Part shown: positions 5,380-5,648 of the stretch, in pieces | Position numbering within the stretch: position 1 is the first letter of the stretch | Layout of the letters: each line of letters begins with the position of its first letter | Source of the DNA: UBA4717 sp002404395 | Lineage (GTDB): Bacteria; Bacillota; Clostridia; Oscillospirales; CAG-272 | DNA: 5,648 nucleotides | Direction of reading: 5' to 3' | Assembly (NCBI GenBank): GCA_937902275.1 | Contig: CALFNW010000148.1 | Coordinates: forward strand, 1-5,648 | Translations under genes and position numbers: made by a program | Notes under the pieces: model-generated | Told to the model about the DNA's origin: nothing | Databases searched by the model: none | Seen by the model: only the letters and a program-made list of their open reading frames with translations

Positions 5380-5398
5380 GTAACATATCTGTAACATA
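5380..5398 (-). promoter_or_regulatory. Direct-repeat operator candidate at the HTH promoter start site
   Basis: GTAACATA occurs at 5380-5387 and again at 5391-5398, with an 11-bp period of about one helical turn. The pair lies directly downstream of the -10 box, over the predicted transcription start. That position suits a repressor, perhaps the HTH protein itself. The function is inferred. Confidence 0.4.
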
Positions 5399-5427
5399 AA
5401 TATATCACTTTTGATTCTGCTTGTAAA
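5399..5427 (-). promoter_or_regulatory. Sigma-A-like promoter of the HTH gene
   Basis: On the minus strand, TTTACA (5422-5427) and TATATT (5399-5404) have a 17-bp spacer, with one mismatch to consensus in each box. The predicted start near 5392 gives a leader of about 70 nt. Confidence 0.65.
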
Positions 5428-5457
5428 TCCACGGTTTGTGTGCTTCCTTTGAAAAAA

Positions 5458-5472
5458 TCTACGAATCGTAGA
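5458..5472. promoter_or_regulatory. Perfect 15-bp palindrome upstream of the HTH promoter
   Basis: TCTACGA (5458-5464) and TCGTAGA (5466-5472) are exact inverted arms around one central base. The site lies about 30 bp upstream of the -35 box in an intergenic region. It looks like a binding site for a dimeric protein. It is too short, and not flanked by T, to be a terminator. Confidence 0.45.
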
Positions 5473-5485
5473 ATCGCGGCACACG

Positions 5486-5533
5486 GTGAAATAAAAGTGT
5501 CCGACGTTTAAACTTTCGCCTAAACGTCGGACA
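5486..5533 (-). terminator. Rho-independent terminator of the histidine kinase gene
   Basis: TGTCCGACGTTTA (5498-5510) pairs perfectly over 13 bp with 5521-5533 around a 10-nt loop. On the minus strand the stem is followed by CTTTTATTTC. It starts 27 nt after the kinase stop codon and separates that gene from the HTH gene. Confidence 0.85.
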
Positions 5534-5560
5534 ACAATGGTATAAATTTATGAATTACTA

Positions 5561-5648
5561 TCACTCGCAGGGCAGTATGACCTTGATTTCGGTGCCGACG
5601 TCAACCTTGCTGTTTAGTTGAAGCTTCCCGAGGGAAGCTTCAACGCCT
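5561..5648 (-). CDS. C-terminal end of a sensor histidine kinase (5' part outside window)
   Basis: The minus-strand frame entering from the right edge gives 28 residues ending at TGA (5561-5563): GVEASLGKLQLNSK, then VDVGTEIKVILPCE. This matches the end of the HATPase_c domain of sensor kinases, where a strand with a (K/T)(I/L)xxxS pattern is followed by a G-(T/S)-x-(F/I) G2 box and a final 'ilP' strand. The full protein would autophosphorylate on His and pass the phosphate to a response regulator. The intrinsic terminator directly after it marks the operon end. Only the tail is visible, so signal and partner cannot be stated; another GHKL ATPase is less likely. Confidence 0.75.
   Translation of the reverse strand, partial: GVEASLGKLQLNSKVDVGTEIKVILPCE
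5617..5644. repeat. Perfect 28-bp palindrome inside the histidine kinase coding end
   Basis: GTTGAAGCTTCCC (5617-5629) and its exact reverse complement (5632-5644) flank a 2-bp centre. The whole element is coding on the minus strand (V-E-A-S-L-G-K-L-Q plus the next base). Its tight centre favours a DNA cruciform or a protein site over a good RNA hairpin. Confidence 0.6.

Noticed and set aside
5284..5484. 66-residue minus-strand frame overlapping the HTH gene start and promoter
   Set aside because: It crosses the HTH promoter and leader, has no ribosome site or recognised motif, and overlaps the well-supported HTH frame.

Overview
The window looks like chromosomal DNA of a Gram-positive, Clostridia-type Firmicute, possibly a gut lineage. 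The grounds are AGGAGG-like ribosome sites, near-consensus sigma-A promoters with 17-bp spacers, an O-acetylation gene pair of a kind common in clostridia, and protein sequences that read like clostridial families. Base composition is near 50% GC with AT-rich intergenic regions. No mobile element, CRISPR array or phage gene is visible. The lineage is an inference from style, not from a marker gene.

Left third, plus strand (1-2856): the acidic C-terminal end of an unrecognised protein, then an AlgI-type MBOAT O-acyltransferase (202-1605), then an AlgJ/AlgX-like DHHW-family SGNH O-acetyltransferase (1750-2856). The last two form the usual pair for surface-polymer O-acetylation: the membrane protein moves acetyl groups across the membrane and the anchored extracellular enzyme attaches them to a glycan. 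The spacing suggests one transcript. A tandem 10-bp repeat covers the ribosome site of the third gene.

Middle (2857-3275): a tRNA-Leu(GAG) gene on the minus strand with a consensus promoter and a strong intrinsic terminator. The terminator lies between the tRNA and the convergent O-acetylation genes and may serve both directions.

Right part, minus strand (3276-5648), in order of transcription from the right edge: the last 28 residues of a sensor histidine kinase with its terminator; a short XRE-type HTH regulator with its own promoter, whose C-terminal tail looks like the broken start of a sugar kinase-type ATPase domain; a PfkB-family kinase that best fits 2-keto-3-deoxygluconate kinase (kdgK), whose promoter overlaps the end of the regulator gene; and an isochorismatase/nicotinamidase-family cysteine hydrolase 60-70 bp downstream of kdgK.

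The most unusual features are four in-frame 18-bp tandem repeats inserted next to the catalytic Asp loop of the hydrolase, and a long, nearly perfect hairpin that buries the same gene's ribosome-binding site. I see no clearly new multi-gene system. The unusual signals are local: repeats, hairpins and a probable domain truncation.
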